Below are positions 63,423 to 64,000 of a stretch of 64,000 nt of DNA, piece after piece. Position 1 is the stretch's first letter; the number at the start of each line of letters is the position of its first letter. Position numbers and translations under genes: made by a program. The stretch is taken from the NCBI GenBank assembly GCA_902621725.1, contig CACNND010000005.1:21663-85662 (forward strand), given 5' to 3'. The stretch is from an uncultured Alphaproteobacteria bacterium (GTDB taxonomy: Bacteria > Pseudomonadota > Alphaproteobacteria > HIMB59 > GCA-002718135). Under the pieces are notes generated by a model, which worked only from the letters and a program-made list of their open reading frames with translations, was not told where the DNA came from and did no database searches.

Positions 63423-64000
63423 ATGTTATTATTTCTTGATATTATATCATCAATACCAGAATTTTCTGTAATTGATGACAACAAAGTAATATTACAAGAG
63501 AAAATCATTCAATCTGAAACAGAAAAATTAAGTGATAACATAATACAATCTTATACAGAAATAGATAAGTGTTTAAATCTGACTAAGTATTTAAGAGGAA
63601 TTTCTTCAACTATTGGACCTGGATCTTATACTAGCTTGAGAGTTGGTTCAGCATTTATATCCGGTCTTATGATTTCTCGTAAAATTCCATATTATCCATT
63701 ATCTATAGAAGATATTTTAAAATTTAATACAAAAAAACATTCCAAAAAAAGTTTAGGTGTTTTTATATCCTCATCTAATAATCAAGAATTTTTATGTTAT
63801 ATAAATAAAAATAATTTTATGGAATACAAAAAAATTGAAAACAATAAATATTTAATTCCAAAATATATAGATCTAATTCTGTTTAATAAAATTAAAATTA
63901 ATGAGAATAATAAATTTGAACAAATACAATTTTCTTTTTTTGAAGAATTTTTCAGAAATTATAAAAATTTAAAGTTTACGAATGATACTATTATTAAACC
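63423..64000 (+). CDS. tsaB: TsaB, tRNA threonylcarbamoyladenosine protein, N-terminal part (runs off window)
   Basis: Helper of TsaD in making t6A on tRNAs. My reading from ATG 63423 gives MLLFLDIISSIPEFSVIDD and, at about residue 62, TIGPGSYTSLRVGSAF, the TsaB equivalent of GPGSFTGLRIG; the frame stays open to the window end (192 codons). The track omits it because there is no stop. The sequence is lysine/asparagine-rich and weakly conserved outside these motifs. Its start codon directly abuts the start of the divergent deacetylase, leaving no intergenic space. Confidence 0.85.
   Translation, partial: MLLFLDIISSIPEFSVIDDNKVILQEKIIQSETEKLSDNIIQSYTEIDKCLNLTKYLRGISSTIGPGSYTSLRVGSAFISGLMISRKIPYYPLSIEDILKFNTKKHSKKSLGVFISSSNNQEFLCYINKNNFMEYKKIENNKYLIPKYIDLILFNKIKINENNKFEQIQFSFFEEFFRNYKNLKFTNDTIIK

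Overview
The window looks like a piece of a streamlined, AT-rich marine alphaproteobacterial chromosome, of the Pelagibacterales or HIMB59/AEGEAN-169 kind. This is an inference from composition, very short or overlapping gene junctions, and gene content: a TIGR02300 FYDLN-type protein, an NDUFS6-like zinc finger, MsrPQ, an alphaproteobacterial adenosine kinase, PlcP/Agt lipid remodelling and a long-form PstC/PstA. No rRNA, tRNA, insertion sequence, phage gene or CRISPR was seen. There is no gene-free stretch above 300 bases; the longest gaps are about 196 (before futA), 176 (ugpC/phnA) and 145 bases (arsC/ppk).

Layout. 1-2250 (minus): start of thrS, cysS and a secreted DUF2141 protein. 2279-6393 (plus): a compact folate operon pabB-pabA-pabC-folP-folB-folK, facing a degenerate TrpF-like gene. 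7073-9657: a DUF1800/DUF1501 pair. 9684-12874: nucleoside salvage (cdd, purine nucleoside phosphorylase, deoA) and an O-methyltransferase. 12881-13445: hsp20 with a sigma-32-like promoter, a ROSE-like RNA thermometer and a terminator. 13606-17282: a ferric-iron ABC transporter whose ATPase gene is convergent. 17304-22879: M48 peptidase, adenosine deaminase facing adenosine kinase, an EamA transporter and a lone YejA-type binding protein. 22949-24934: cytochrome c, msrP, msrQ. 24909-27580: MFS exporter, two small zinc-binding proteins (one missing from the ORF track) and a second EamA transporter.

27595-58171 is a roughly 30 kb phosphorus-acquisition island. It holds a UgpCAE-type transporter with a separate UgpB-like binding protein, phosphonoacetate hydrolase (phnA), phosphonoacetaldehyde dehydrogenase (phnY), 2-AEP transaminase (phnW), a PhnZ-like oxygenase, and several proteins not normally listed in this pathway: a short MetE, an iron alcohol dehydrogenase, a methyltransferase-like protein, an AllA-like cupin and a CX5R phosphatase. 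Then follow Pit and its DUF47 partner, ArsC and an aquaporin (probable arsenate detoxification), ppk1/sixA/ppx for polyphosphate, agt/plcP for swapping phospholipids for glycolipids, a SET-domain methyltransferase, a membrane-less PhoR, pstSCAB, phoU and phoB. I read a recurrent 11-base-spaced half-site (roughly TTGTAAT/CTGAAAT) before ugpC, the ugpB-like gene, the DUF47-pit operon, pstS and phoB. I interpret it as this organism's Pho box, which would make the island one PhoB regulon.

58226-64000: murJ, trpS, nfuA, a glucosaminidase-like protein, a polysaccharide deacetylase and the start of tsaB, which runs off the window.
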